This document shows, piece after piece, positions 31,460-44,630 of a DNA stretch of 64,000 bases (the first letter of the stretch is position 1; the number at the start of each line of letters is the position of its first letter). The notes beneath the pieces were generated by a model. It saw only the letters and a program-made list of their open reading frames with translations, made no database searches and was not told the DNA's origin. Made by a program: the position numbers and the translations under genes. Source of the DNA: Avena insularis (lineage: Eukaryota > Streptophyta > Magnoliopsida > Poales > Poaceae); the NCBI GenBank assembly GCA_023614405.1, contig CM042686.1, positions 348,138,329-348,202,328 on the forward strand. The letters are read 5' to 3'.

Positions 31460-34400
31460 TATCAAAGTAAACATCCAATACATAACGAATACATATCATA
31501 CCTTACTTGCCATTATGGCTACATCGATCAACATCAGCGGAACTTGATTAAGCGTAGAGCCCGAGCCATGCCTTAACCTACAGGCAACTGACTGGGAGAA
31601 CGTCCTAGCCTGCATAGCCGTCAACTTCATCCTCTTCTTGATATCTGACCAAGTTAATAGCCAGGGACAATGTCAGTGAGTACTTTGAATGTACTCGCAA
31701 ACCACCTTAAGATAACAATAATAACAAGAGTATATGCATTATGGTTGTGGTAGTAGGAGGGCTCCAAGAGTGGTCCTTTTCTCAATTAGTTTCTCTTATA
31801 GATATAGCATCTACATATCTTTGTTGAAAACCTTTGTAAACATTTTGGAAACCTTTTGAAAAGTTTTGTAAACACTAGGATTGGGGTACCCATTTGTTCC
31901 CGTCTTCAGGTCGTCCCACGACCAAACTCCTTTCTCCTCCTTCCGACCATCCCATGGTAAAAAACCTTTCTTTGTTACGACCATCCCATGGTCAAAACAT
32001 TTCCAAATCCATTTCTTTTCCAAAATCCTTTTTGAAAACAAAACCAGCACCGCTCTACAGCAACCTTCCCAACCGTCCATGACCGCGGACACGGCTATTC
32101 GAATAGATTTCACTCTGCAAAGGTTGTACACTTTACCCACAAGATCCGATACATCCGCCGCGAACAGTCACGGATCGTCATACACTAGTATGCGGGTTTC
32201 GGATAACCGGACGAGACCTTCGGGATAATCCCCCTTTAACATAAGAGCCTACCCTATGAGTGTTGTTCCCTTCAAAACCGGGACGTCGGGTACCGAGGAG
32301 CAACCGGAGCGCATTTTACACTTCACATAGTGGGCGCTTTCAATGAGGGGCTCATAGTAACGCCTGGCTGCCCGTAGACAGTTCGTTCCTTCTTCAGGTC
32401 GATGTCCCACATGGACCCTTATGTGATAGGGCCAGCCTCCGGGGATCGCGATCCCCTATAGTAGTTGTGAGGCACTTGCATCAGAGGGGACCACTTTCGG
32501 GTCAAGCCCCTTCCCATATAGGGGTAATGTGGTTGCACAGGGTAGTTGTTATAGCTAAACTGCAAAGAACCCGGTCGAAAAAAGTTTTTCCTTCATCTTC
32601 TTTTGTAAAACGAAAACCCTTTTTTCTCAAACTTATCTTAGTAGGTCAAACCTCACCAAGGTTTTATCATAAAACTCTTTGTAAAACTTTTCCAGGGTCT
32701 TCCCATCCTATAGTTTTGCTTCGGCTAAATCAGGGTCTCCAAAGGATTATGGTGATATGCACCATCTATTCCACTAGGGGCCAGTAGGTGTCATCAAGGG
32801 GTTTGTACTTAATAGTACAAAGGTGTAATAGTTCGGAGGAGCCAAACCACTACCATATATATACATCAACATATAGTAAAATAGTGCAGTTTTAATAAAC
32901 AGTAGATAAAACATGCATAAGTGAAACAGTAGGACAAGGCTTATGAGCAAGAAGGTGGCTTGCCTGAGATCAGCAATATGGCATAATTGTCCCTTGACTT
33001 CTTCTTATAATACCCAAAAATATACAATAATAACCATCTTCTTTTGATCTCTGAGATAATCGCAACTATCGTTGCCAGGGAGCACACATGCAAACAAGCA
33101 AGAGCACAATCAACAAAAGGCATACAAGCAACAATACATACAGCAAGCAATGAACACTACAAGTTTACAAATCAGTAGGTCTTAGGAAGAATGGATTTAA
33201 TAAGATTGGCCTTGTCTTGGAAACATGGAAGAAAATGCCTTAGGATTTATAGTCTAGAAACTACCTAAGAGATGGGTTTTGGACCAAGACCATTTCCTGT
33301 ATGAACTCGTGGTATAGAAATGGTACCAACAGATAGGAGTTCATGAAATGAAACCAACAAAAGTGCTTTCACTATTTTATCACTTTTCTTGAAATACTTA
33401 TGAATTTCCTAGTGGTAAAAGCTCAAGTTTTAGGAAATAATTTACCAAAAAAGTTCTGGAGCTCCAAAAATTATTTCCTTGGATGGTCAGATAGAGTTTG
33501 ATGTACTGAATAGCTGAGAGTTGTAATCACTCCAAAATAATTAATAGAATGCCCTCAGTAAATTCCCAAAGGCAGTTCTGGAGATGTTTTGTCTTTTTAC
33601 TAGATTTATTATACAAAAGCTTTTGATTTGATTCCAAAGACACATGGTAGGTATTTAGAATACCTTTCTGTAGAAATTGTAATCAACCTTTTTGGAGTTA
33701 TATAACTAATGGGGTGGTTTTATTAGAGAATTAAACCTACACAAAATAGTTTGAATCCTAATAAATCAACCAGGACTTAATTAAATTTGGGCTCCTGGGG
33801 ATTTAAGGATAATATGTTTTAGGAGTCTTGAGAGTTGGAATTGGGTCAGTACCTACTTTCGTCTGTCCTAGAGAAATTTATGGTTGTTTTTGTTACTTTT
33901 ACCAGGGGAAAGCTAGGAAGGAAACTAGGGTTGGGCCAAAGTGACATGCAAGGTATCTAGGATGGCTTTCAGTACCCAGAGGTTTCACTCCAATTGGAGT
34001 TATAAAATTACCAGTAGGATTTTAGGAGTGTTTTAGATACCTTCTAGTTATTGATTTAATATAAATAATCTATACATATTCTGGGTTATCCAAAGGTATT
34101 GACTGTTAGAGAAAACATACATGCTCCTAGGAAAATTTAGATCTAGGCATTTTGTTTTGATTTCCATTTTCAACATGATTTAAACCAAAAGTGCCAAAGA
34201 CTAGATCTGGACAAAAAGAATAAAGCACAGAGGCTTGCTGGGCTAGGATCTGGCCGGAGATGGGCTGAGGGAGGTGGACTTGGCCCAGGTGGGGCAACGA
34301 GGGCACGCGGGAGGGATTCAAATCCCTGGGCAACGGGGCCGAGGAGTCAGCAGGTGAGGGTGACGAAGGGGTATGGGTGGTTTTCCGCCATTGGATTAGA

Positions 34401-36030
34401 GAGCGATGGACGGCGGTGGCTCATCGTCCTCGCTCGCGCGGGCCAGGCGACGGTGGAACCCTAGCTGGCGGCGGGGCAGCGTGGGGAGCTTACCAGAGGG
34501 CTCGCCGGAGGTCGGGGAGGGCCTGGGGCGAAGCAGCGGTCGATGACGGTTCCGACGATGGGCGGCAGAGGCTGATTTGGCAACCGGAGGCATCTCCCGA
34601 TATGGCACCGGCAGGAGAGCTCGGGAGCTCACCGGATAGCGCTCCTGGGTGGCTGCATGTCGATGGAGGGAGGTTAAATGGACGCATAGCAAGCAGGGGA
34701 GGTGAATAGGGTATGGCGGTGATGGATCTGGCCTCCCATAAAGTCGCGAGAGGGGGCGCCATCTTGGATGCCTTCGGGGCTCGCCAGAGCTGCTGCTGGG
34801 CTCGTTCCTAGGCAAAGAAACAGCAGGGGAAGGGTAAGAGAGGTTAGGGGAGCACCGCACGGTGACATGCAGAGAGGGAGAGTCAGTAAGGAGGGAGCTT
34901 AGCTCGAATAGAGGGAGGAGGTCGAAGCTTTTCTTCTCTCTCCCTCTCGAACAGTACAAAGCAGGGAGAGGGGGAGGAGGCTTTGGGAGGTGAGGTGGAG
35001 TGGGAGGGAGAAAATGAGAGGCCAAGAGGGGGCTGTGGTGGCCTCTGGCTTATTTAAACCGGGGTGAGTGGGTTCATGGTGGATTTGGTCCAAGGAGGGG
35101 ATGGGGAGGGAGCTGGCCTTCCATTGGGCAGCAGGGGTGGTGGAGAGGTCCTGGGAGGGGGCTCTGTTCGAGAGAGGGCACGGGGAGGGAGGTGATGCAG
35201 CAAGAGTAAATAATGGCAAAGATTTGCTTGTCCCTCTCTTTATCTTCTCCCCAAACATAAAGGACAAAGGGGTATAGCTGCTATAGGGGTAGGGCTATAG
35301 TATCACACGTCCAGAGGAGTGTCATGGTTGCTAGGGTGAGTGTTGGACAAGGTGGGATGAGGTTTGGAGGTGATTGGATTATTGTTTTTGTGTCATGATC
35401 AAAAATGTCATGATGGGTGGTTATGAAGGAAGTCCTCATTTGTGAGCTTGGAAATATGAAGAAATGGTTCTGGTGGAAGGTTATAGTCCATATATACCTC
35501 CTCTAATTATTTGGAATTTTTCAAATGATTTTTAGATCACTTAAAATCATTTATTCAAAAAGTGTAGAAATGATTTCTAGAAGCTCGTTTGATATTCTTG
35601 AGTTGGACGAGTGCGGTTTTTGGTGTAAGATGGTCCCAAATGTGAATACACACTTAGGGGAATTTTCCCAAGATTTATTGTGGCTTAATAGTATTTAAAG
35701 CAATTATTATTCCATTTCTGCCATTTAAGAGAATAGGCAAAAAGAAATAATAAAAGATCTCAAAAATATTTATTTTTGAGATGGGAAGATATGGTATGAT
35801 ATATGGATCTCAAATGTGTTTAAAGTTAGGGAAGTCTTTTGGCAAAAACCAAACTTTCCATTGGGAAAGGAGTTTTGGAGATTTTGTCTATTATAGGAAT
35901 TAAATAGATTTGGTCCATAATAAGTAGGAATACAATTTTATAAATCTTGATGATCAAGGTAGATGATTTAGACAAGGTGTAACAAGCATTTGTAACCTTG
36001 GGATTGGAGAAAACAAGTTGATTTTGGTGA
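31460..36030 (-). repeat. Main body of the solo LTR F
   Basis: Continuous with 18699-18789 when G is removed. It contains the palindrome at 31678-31696 with a short exon-like end (31644-31605) 33 bases away, and a GC-rich island at about 34240-35250. A TATA-like TTTAAATAAG lies on the minus strand at 35049-35058. The open stretches over the GC-rich part are low-complexity and unconvincing as genes. GGTGA at 36026-36030 is the target duplication of D. Confidence 0.8.
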
Positions 36031-39000
36031 TGTCAACACCCGGATTTTTAATCCCAGATGCCCGTTATGCCATACCTCGCAATCCCAGGATTACCATTTT
36101 TGCGAGACATAACGGATTGGATATCACAGTACATCATCCATTACAAACCATACATAAGGTTTTACACAAATACGGATCTCATGATCCAGTCTTTAATACA
36201 ATAAGCAACAGAAATAAACGATAGCGTAGCGGTCGGGTCCATCTTCAGGGGCACAGGCAATGCTGATGAAGGCAGATAGTCCTAGTTATCATAGCCGTCC
36301 TCCTGACCATCATCTTGGTAATCTCCTTCATAGTCTGGCCATGATAATAGTCAGGGACAAAAGCCATGAGTACTCTTTAAGTACTCGCAAACCACTACGA
36401 ACAAGGGTTATAATTCTAAGTTAAAGTGCTGAATTGAAAGAATAACTATCAAGTTAAGTTTGAAACCTAAGCTTAGTTCTGAAGCAAGAAAAGATAATTA
36501 AAGTTCTAGAATCACTTAAGTTGGGAAACTATTATCATCTACACAACCCTGTTGTGGTCAAGTCAAAGTTCATCATTCTTTTCAAGTTATTTAGAAAACA
36601 TCTGACAAGGAAACAGTATGGCCATTCCAACTGTCCATAACCACGGACGCGGCTATTCGAATAGTTTGACACTCTGCAGAGGTGGTACACTTTCACCACA
36701 AGATTCGATACATCTGTCAGGGATAACCCTGAATCATCATACATAGTATGCAGATAATCAAACATAACCTTCCCTTTACACACCCTAGTACAAGCACCTC
36801 TCCTATGAGCATGGCCTCCCAACCATGACCATCAGTCATCTTGGGCACTACATAGGTGGACATCATTGAGAGATAGCCTCAGCTCAAACCTCTCCCGTGA
36901 GGGAACTAATACTAATGCATATAAATTTCCAGCTAAGCCTTACCCAATCCAGGTAATGTGGTTGTACGGTAAATTTGGAATGGTATCGCATCCGAATCCA
37001 ACCATCAGTTTTATAAAAGGGTTAAGGCTCATGCCTTATCTTTTTCATCATCATCAACCCATTGTGTTTCTCAACACATGTCAAAACATCTCAATAGAAT
37101 GACTCATCATTCCAAGGTTTTCATAACTCATTTTCACCAAGTGTTCCCATCTAAAGTGACTCAAGTTTTGATCTATTCTAAAATACTAAGTTAAGAGTGT
37201 TCACTAAGGTGGAAAGATGGGATCAATCTCATGCTATAGAATGACATCTAAAGGTTTCTAAGTAGGTCAAGTTTTATATTCTTTATGCTACCTTCAAAAT
37301 TAATTAAAGAACTTTGTGTAACTAAGGGGGTAAAACTTGTTAATAAGACTTGAGGTACTAAGAGTTAAAGGGGTGTGATCAAAGTATGCTTAAGGCATCT
37401 TTACTAAACTATCTAGTTTTATTCTAGCTTGCTACAATAGCTTACTAAAGCATGTTTGCAAGGGTTAGCTTGCCACTAATAGCTTGCCTTGGTTGGTGCA
37501 GTGGTTGAAGTTTTCTTCTTCTTCTTCTTCTTGGTAGAACTCCTCCTTGAAGGCTTGGTGGTACTATCGCCTAGAAATACATAGGGAGTGCACAATCACC
37601 AAACAATCCTTAACTAGGCTAAGTATTATTCTAAACCACACAATTGATGATCTATTATCATCACAAGCATCACAAGTTTAATTCAATAGTTTCAATTTTT
37701 TTATTTTGGAAAAGTAATTTCTACTCATTGAAATATTAACTAAAATTTAATATTCACCACAAAAATATGGGATCATGTGGACACATGTCCTCACCACATA
37801 TTCTAACATGTGGTAATGAGATTTAAAGGTTGGATCAATATTACTTTGGTTTAAGTTCATTATTTAATGATTTAAAGTGACTAGAAATGCCTATATAGCA
37901 TTATTTTGGTACTAGTCCAAAGTCACTGCCTGTAAACCTTAATATTATTACATATTTGGATAGATATGATGAGATGTGATTTTTGAGAGTTGGAATCAAC
38001 TCAAAAGCTAAATTGGTCGATTTTATAAAAATGTTTCAAGTTGCAAAACTTCTGTCTTCTTATTTTTATTAGGAGAAATCTATAATTCTAAATGAATTAA
38101 ATCCAACGGGCTTGGATAGAGCATTTCAATACCTTTCAGACAAAATTAGTTTCATGTAATTTGGATTTGTCAAACTCACAGAATTGAATTTTGAAACACT
38201 GGATAGAAACTATATTCTAACTAAAAAGAAAAATCTAGATTTGAATCTACGGCTTGCTGGAAAGGAAATGGGCGGCCAAGTGGCGCGCTGACGGGGCTCA
38301 CTGACAGGGGGTCCCACTTGTCGCACTTAAACGCGAACGCTGGGCTGTGCGATTGATTAGACGCTAGATCTACGGCTGAGGGTCGTCGACAACGACGGAC
38401 GGGTCGCCGGCGAGCTCAAACCCTAGCGGCTCGGTGGGGGTCTAGGGCGCACAGTGGCTCCAGCGGGTCGGCGATGCGGCGAACAATTGAAGGCGACGAG
38501 GCGAGGCGTGGTCGCGTGAGCTTGGGGTGGCTGAATCAACGGCACCTTCTTCTCCAGAGGCGGCGACTGCCCAATTCCGGCGAACTGCTGCTCCACTTGC
38601 TCCAGAGAGGTGGGTGAGGTTCAGAGAGGTGAGGGAGTGGAATGGTGTGAGTCTTTGTGCTGGGAGGGCTCTTTTATAGGCTCGACGTTGAGACCGAGCG
38701 GGATGGGCGGTCGACGGTGGCGACATGGCTACGGCGAGCTAGCGGCATGGCTGGGGATTACGATCGGTGGGCGGTTCCCTGGCGGTGCTCTAGCGCTTCA
38801 ATGCGGCCATAGGGGCGGTGGCATGCGGTCGGGGCGAGGTGGTGCTCGTGGCCGCAGCGCTGGTGTCCACGGCGGTGGCTGGGGCTTTGGGTGGTGAACG
38901 GAGGTGTCTGGGTGTTCTAGGTCGAGGCGGAGCGGTGGGCGCTGGCTGGTGTCGAGCGGCGGCTTGTGCGTCGGCCAGATGCTCGACAAGCTCCGGGCGC

Positions 39001-39885
39001 TGGGCGGTTCCTGGCCGCTCGCCTCTGCCTGGCCTGGGGCTGGTTGGACGGTGGAGGTGGACCACCGCCGTGTACTAGTCATGGCGAGAGGGGCTAGAGA
39101 GGGTTGCTGCTGCAGTGCACGGCCGGCCGAGATGGTGCTCTGCATGGGCAAAGGTGGCTAGGGGTAGAGAAGAGGCTAGTTTGGTCTCTGCGGCTTGAGG
39201 GGGACAAGATGATCAAAGCACTACAGTATTGCTAGACAAAATCAGCCCAAAACAGTAATAGTTAGGCCTTAATGATCTTGCTAACAAGGTGTTTGACAAA
39301 ATGGCCGCAAGAGAAAAAGTTTTGAATTTTGAGTTCAAAAATTTTGGGTGATCTCCACTAGTGCTAGGTAGTCTCTGGTTGCAAGGGTTTTGAAAATGGT
39401 GCTCAATTAGATGGTTTTTGAAATAGGGGTGATCTATGCATATGCATTAGATTCAATTTTAAACTGTCATTTAAAATAGTTTACAGAAGGTTTTTAGTAG
39501 ATCAAAAGGTGGGACTTGGTACCTCATTATGTGTACTAGCAAGGGGTGCAAATATCAAGAATTTTTTCTGTTAAGAATTGAGTACTAGGAATAGCCAAAG
39601 TAGGCATGAGAGTTAAATTTGTCCAAATGACCATTCCTTCATTTTAATACTTTTTGATTTGATTTCTTTTAGGAAAAGTTTGGGAATGATGTAGATGATG
39701 TTTAAATCACCTAAGAAACATTTTAGAAGCAAAGGATCACACAATCATGGTAATTCAAAACAACTCCTATTTTAAATGCACACATATATGAATGCTTTCA
39801 TGTTAAATTTGGAAAAGTTTTTGTTAACCCCATTTTTGGATGATTTGATCTTGATAAGCTTGGATTGAAGTTTTGGGATGTTACA
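36031..39885 (-). repeat. 3' LTR of element D (left, 3,855 bases)
   Basis: TGTCAACACCCGG .. GGGATGTTACA. It is highly similar to the right copy but 68 bases shorter; 66 of these are lost within the GC-rich segment 38234-39203. The exon pair of the LTR reading frame is present (37488-37570, 36282-36334). Its exon 2 has small deletions and no longer keeps the frame of the right copy. Confidence 0.9.
38671..38678 (-). promoter_or_regulatory. TATA box in the left LTR of D
   Basis: TATAAAAG on the minus strand, at the edge of the GC-rich island and followed by a C/A-rich leader. The right LTR has the same box at 48342-48349, which would drive the element's own transcript. Confidence 0.65.
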
Positions 39886-39899
39886 AACCTTCCACCCTT
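39886..39899 (-). other. Polypurine tract of element D
   Basis: On the minus strand AAGGGTGGAAGGTT abuts the start of the 3' LTR. Confidence 0.85.
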
Positions 39900-39932
39900 A
39901 AATAAAATCTCGTCCCTAGATTTACAAGAAAA

Positions 39933-40200
39933 CTAGGAACTAAAGAGATCTGGGAACTCTGTCCTAATGTAATCCTCAAGGCCCCAAGTGGCTTCCTCCT
40001 CAGTATGGTTGCTCCAATCGAATCTTGAGAAACTTGATACTCCTGGTCCTGGTGGTTCTCAGAGGCTTCTTCTAAGATACGAATGGGCACTTCCCGATAG
40101 GTCAGGTCATTGTTGATTTCCACTTCTCTGATCGATATTCTTGAAAACTTCAGTCTTCTCGTGCACTTCCAAGCATTTGCAAGTAACGAGATATGGAACA
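39933..40200 (-). pseudogene. Element D chromodomain (end of pol)
   Basis: The C-terminus of pol on the minus strand, with the stop at 39933-39935. The first part of the chromodomain is readable in one frame (D-L-T-Y-R-E-V-P-I-R-I-L-E, about 40110-40070). The second part (W-S-N-H-T-E-E-E-A-T-W, then E-F-P-D-L-F, about 40025-39936) is in another frame, so a frameshift lies between them. In chromoviruses this domain follows integrase and is thought to guide insertion to particular chromatin. The position right before the purine tract fits. Confidence 0.82.
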
Positions 40201-42624
40201 CATTGTGGTCGACATCTCTTTAGGCAATTCCACTGATACGATACTTCTCCTCATGTTCAGAATCTTGAAAGGTCCGATATATCTGGGAGCTAACTTTCCC
40301 TTCAGACTAAAGCGTTGGGTTCCCTTCAATGGTGAAACTTTGAGATATACGAAATCTCCGACATTGAAAGTCAGGTCTCCTTCTCTTGTCAAGATAGCTT
40401 TTCCGTCTGGATTGGGCGGTCTTGAGGTGCTCACGAACTTTGTGAACTTTCTCTCGCTTCGAGAATGTCGGGTCCAAAGATCCGACTCTCTCCTACTTGC
40501 GACCAATTCAAAGGGTACGACACTTTCTTCCGTATAGGAATTCAAATGGTGCCATCTGCAAACTAGCTTGATAACTGTTGTTATATGAGAATTTCGAAGG
40601 GCGTGCGCCTTCCCATTTTGATCCATATTCCAACACACAAGCTCTAAGCATATCCTCCAATATCGGTTGACTCTCTCACCTGTCCATCTGCTTATGGGTG
40701 ATAAGCGGTACTCAAATTCAACTTGGTTCCTAAACCTTCCTGAACTTTCTCGCCAAAATCTTGAAGTAAATGGGTTCCTCGATCCGATACGATGGTCTTG
40801 GGGGTTCCATGCGACTAACAATCCTAGCAATGTAACCGCTAGTATTGCACTCTGGTAGGTTGTCTTGACTGGTATGAAGTGGGCTACCTTAGATAGTCTA
40901 TCAACTATGACCCAGATTGAGTCATTTCCCCTACTAGAAGTAGGTAAACCGGTGATAAAATCCATTCCGACGGAATCCCATTTCCATTCCGGAATCTGCA
41001 ATGGTTGAAACAATCCTGCAGGTCTCTGATGCTCTGCTTTGACTCTTTGACAGATGTCACATTTGGCGATGTAGCTTCCAATCTCTCTCTTCATCTTGTG
41101 CCACCAAAATTGCTCTTTCAAATCCTGATACATCTTTGTTCCTCCGGGGTGGATAGAATAAAGAGTATCATGAGCTTCCTTCATGATAATTTCCTTCGAA
41201 TCACTGGGCACACAGATATGTCCCTTGTACCACAGTACACCTTCTTCGTCTTCGGTGAATCCAGGTACTTTGCCTGTACCAATACGACGTTTGATTCCAT
41301 CGATACTTTCATTCCCCTTCTGGGCTTCCTTGATTTGGCTAATCAAAGTGGGTTTAAGTTCAATGCTAGCGAGGAATCCTTTGCTGACTAACTCAGTCCT
41401 GAACTGCTCCAACTCCTCATACAAACTTGGTTGCTTCTCTTTGATCGTGGTGTTCAGCCTACACGGCAATCTGCTAAGAGCATCAGCTACCACATTGGCT
41501 TTGCCGGGGTGATAGTGAATGTCAAGGTCATAATCCTTGATTAACTCTATCCATCTTCTTTGCCTCATATTCAACTCCTTCTGGGTGAAGATATACTTCA
41601 AGCTCTTATGATCTGAGTAAATCTCACAGCGATTACCCATCAAATAATGACGCCATGTCTTCAATGCTAGAACCACGACTGCTAGCTCAAGATCATGGGT
41701 CGGATAGTTCTGCTCATGCTGCTTCAGTTGTCGAGACAGATACGCGATGACTTTGCCTTGTTGCATCAATACACATCCTAGACCAATCTCTGATGCATCA
41801 CAATACACATCAAACGGCTTCTTGATGTCGGGCATGATCAAAATTGGGGATGATATTAATCTCTTCTTCAGCTCCTGGAAACTGGCTTCACACTTGTCTG
41901 TCCATTCAAACTTCTTGTCCTTCTTCAACAATTGGGTCATTGGTCGGGCTATGCTCGAGAATCCTTCTACGAATTTGCGATAATATCCCGCTAATCCGAG
42001 AAATGAACTAACTTGGGTTTGATTGGTTGGGGCTTCCCATTCTTTGACATCTTTGATCTTGCTGGGATCAATAGAGACTCCTCCGGCAGACACAATATGT
42101 CCTAGGAATCCTACTTCTTTCAGCCAAAACTCACATTTGCTGAACTTGGCATATAACTGATGTTCTCTCAGGGTTTCTAGGATGATTCTCAGATGTTGCT
42201 CATGCTCTTCTTCTGACTTGGAGTAGATAAGGATGTCGTCGATAAACACAACTACAAACTTATCTAAGAAATTCATAAAGATCTTATTCATGAGATTCAT
42301 GAAATAAGCAGGGGCATTGGTTAATCCAAAAGACATAACCGTATACTCGTATAGACCATAGCGAGTAGTAAAGGCGGTCTTCGGAATATCCGTTGCATGA
42401 ATCTTAAGTTGGTGATAACCAGTCCTAAGATCAATCTTTGAGAATACCTGAGCTCCAGTCAACTGATCAAATAGATCCTCTATCTTTGGCAAGGGGTACT
42501 TGTTCTTGATGGTGACATCATTCAACTTTCGTAGTCCGCATACGCACGACGGTTGCCTCCATCCTTCTTGTCGACGAATAGCACTGGTGATCTCCATGGC
42601 GATGCGCTTGGCTGAATCAGGCAT
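40150..42624 (-). pseudogene. Element D reverse transcriptase, RNase H and integrase (824 open codons)
   Basis: A long minus-strand frame without stops. Motifs in order: [25 protein letters not shown], the catalytic F-I-D-D at 42235-42246, F-L-G-H-I-V-S; RNase H with Y-C-D-A-S and Y-S-D-H-K-S-L-K-Y; ending A-D-A-L-S-R. The integrase HHCC motif follows (H-P-G-G-T-K-M and C-D-I-C-Q-R-V-K) with the first core aspartate in G-M-D-F-I-T-G-L-P. Between about 40860 and 40560 the frame no longer reads as integrase, so compensating indels have scrambled the rest of the core although no stop appears. G-D-F-V-Y-L-K-V marks the return to the right frame. The start is set by a frameshift near 42540-42620. 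Confidence 0.88.
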
Positions 42625-42767
42625 GTTGCTAACATGGCATCCAACTGCTTCTTCAGTTCTACTAACTCTGAGGGGTTCATGGTATAGCGTCTCTGGGCTA
42701 TAGGTCCGGTTTCGGGGATTAGTTCGATAATGAACTCTATATCCCTATCCAAGGGCATACCTGGCAA
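42522..42767 (-). pseudogene. Element D reverse transcriptase N-terminus
   Basis: A separate frame with [18 protein letters not shown] and [15 protein letters not shown]. It is the beginning of the polymerase domain and runs into the 824-codon frame across a one-base shift near 42540. Confidence 0.85.
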
Positions 42768-42884
42768 TTCATCTGGGAATACGTCGGGGTATTCACAGAC
42801 TACTCTGACTTGGTCAATGGTAGGCAGGGCTACACTTTTGTTGCATTTGAATTGACAGGGTAAGGTTTCAGAGATATGTTCTCG

Positions 42885-43224
42885 TTACTCGTAACTACTG
42901 GTCATGGTGATGGCTTTCTTAGCACAGTCTATCAGTCCTTTATGCCTTGACATCCAGTCCATACCTAGTACTACTTCCAAACCTTTGGTTCCAAGTACAA
43001 TTAGGTTGGCATAAAAATCTATCCCATGAATTCTGATAGGTACAACTTTGCAAATTTTTCTAGCTTTTGTTGTTGAACCGGGGATTTGAACTATCATGAC
43101 ATGCTTCAGGTTGGTTGGGCGAATCTTACTAGTGCATACAAATTCTTTGGTGACAAATGAATGCGATGCTCCAGAATCAAACAATACTCTTGCTAAAACT
43201 GAGTTGACAGAAAACATACCCAAA
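42885..43224 (-). pseudogene. Element D aspartic protease
   Basis: Open for 112 codons on the minus strand. The active site D-S-G-A-S is encoded at 43164-43178, followed by H-S-F-V, and the later L-G-M-D-W-M block is present. The catalytic residues look intact. It is separated by frame changes from gag upstream and polymerase downstream. It would process the Gag-Pol polyprotein. Confidence 0.85.
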
Positions 43225-44404
43225 GACTACATCCGGTGCTTCCGGCTTCTTCTGCGTTCATGTGGAAGAGACGACTGCTATTGTTAAAGGGGTTCCTGGG
43301 CAAATCTCCGCCTGGTTGAACACGACGCTGCTGAGCTGGGGCATTCACAGGGGCATTGGCGGCAGTTTTCTTGGGACACTCATTGGAGTAGTGACCCTTC
43401 ACTCCACACTCGAAACAAGTGATCTGGGACTTGTCCTTGACTGCAACAGGTACAGCGTTGCTGCCAGTTCTAGGGGCAATGTTGTTGTTGCCCTTGGGAG
43501 GGGCACGGTTGAAGTTGTTAGCATTGCCGAAGTTGTGATTGTTTCCTCCGGGCTTCACATTTCCTCCGCTATGGTTGGGGTAGCTTGGGCGAGAAGGTGG
43601 GGGTCGGTGTTCCTTGGTGCATATCCTGGTGAGGGGTTGGCACGGTACTTCTGGTGACTACTGGATCCAGACTACTGCATCATACGACGCTTGCGGTTGT
43701 CGTTTGCCTGGTTAATCTTCCCTTCCATCTGAATGGCAGAGTCGACTAGCTCTTCGAGATCCTGGAAACGGATGTTGACGAGGACAGTCTGCATCTCATC
43801 ATGCAGTCCGTTTAAGAATCTCTCTTTCTTCTTGGCCTCCGTGTTGATTTCATCCGGTGCATATCTGGCAAGTGACAAGAATTTGTCACGGTACTCTACT
43901 ACCGTCAATCTTCCTTGCTTCAGTTCATGGAATTCATCTCTCATCCTATTGACAAGACCTACAAGACGTGGGTGCATCGAACTTGACCTTGAATGCTTCA
44001 CAGGTCATCACCTGGCCATGGTTCATAGTGCGGATGTTATTCCACCAAGCTCTTGCATCCCCCGCCAGATAGTGGGTGGCGAAGAGAACTTTCTCATTCT
44101 CATCAACTCCTGCAACTTCGAGGTTGTTTTCCATGGTCTGTAACCAGTCATCAACATCTAATGGGTTTTCAGATTGGTTGAAGATTGGGGGATTGGTGTT
44201 CTAAAAGTTTTTGAGTTTAGATCCATGGTGATCCTGATTTCCACGTCCTTGGTTGTTGAGAGCCATTTGGGCGATCTACTGCAATGTCGCTAAGTTGGCT
44301 TGACGCTCGGCCCTGCTTGCTTCACGGTCCGCGATGAGATTCTGCAAGATCTGCAGCATTGGGTCCTGCAATGAGCTGCTCCCTCCTTGGTTTCCACGAG
44401 TCAT
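43225..44404 (-). pseudogene. Element D gag
   Basis: The probable start is M-T-R-G-N-Q-G-G at 44404. An in-frame TAG lies near 44278-44280, where a Gln is expected in Q-I-A. Capsid pieces are at 44134-43946 (K-V-L-F-A-T-H-Y-L, A-R-A-W-W-N) and 44001-43672 (E-F-H-E-L-K-Q-G, V-E-Y-R-D-K-F). The CCHC zinc knuckle C-F-E-C..G-H-Y..C is encoded at 43376-43417 after an Asn/Gly-rich stretch. A frame change near 43990-43960 and another between 43672 and 43558 break it. The product would form virus-like particles that package element RNA. Confidence 0.85.
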
Positions 44405-44630
44405 CTGAAGATTGAGATAGATATAGGGGTAAGAGGGAAATTCTAAGGTTCATGGTTTTGGGTTTTCAAATCTACAACTTTGAGTTAGACTCAGGTTTTT
44501 CAACTAACTTCATTCTCATTCATGCAAGCAAGCACACGATACAGCACACACCACAACAATCAAAGGGGAAAACAGATGGTTTGAAGAACCATTCTGCAAA
44601 CTACGATACAATGAGATGATACATCTCATG

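Noticed and set aside
31605..31644. F counterpart of LTR exon 3
   Set aside because: Position and stop fit, but the length (40 bases) and joining phase differ from B and D, and no acidic exon 2 was found in F.
34396..35025. Open frame of 209 codons in the GC-rich island of F
   Set aside because: Pro/Ser/Arg-rich, with several overlapping frames open on both strands; consistent with promoter-island composition, not a gene.
37508..37533. CTT microsatellite
   Set aside because: It is the Glu-rich part of LTR exon 2 read on the other strand; the repeat number varies slightly between the D LTRs but nothing suggests an independent feature.
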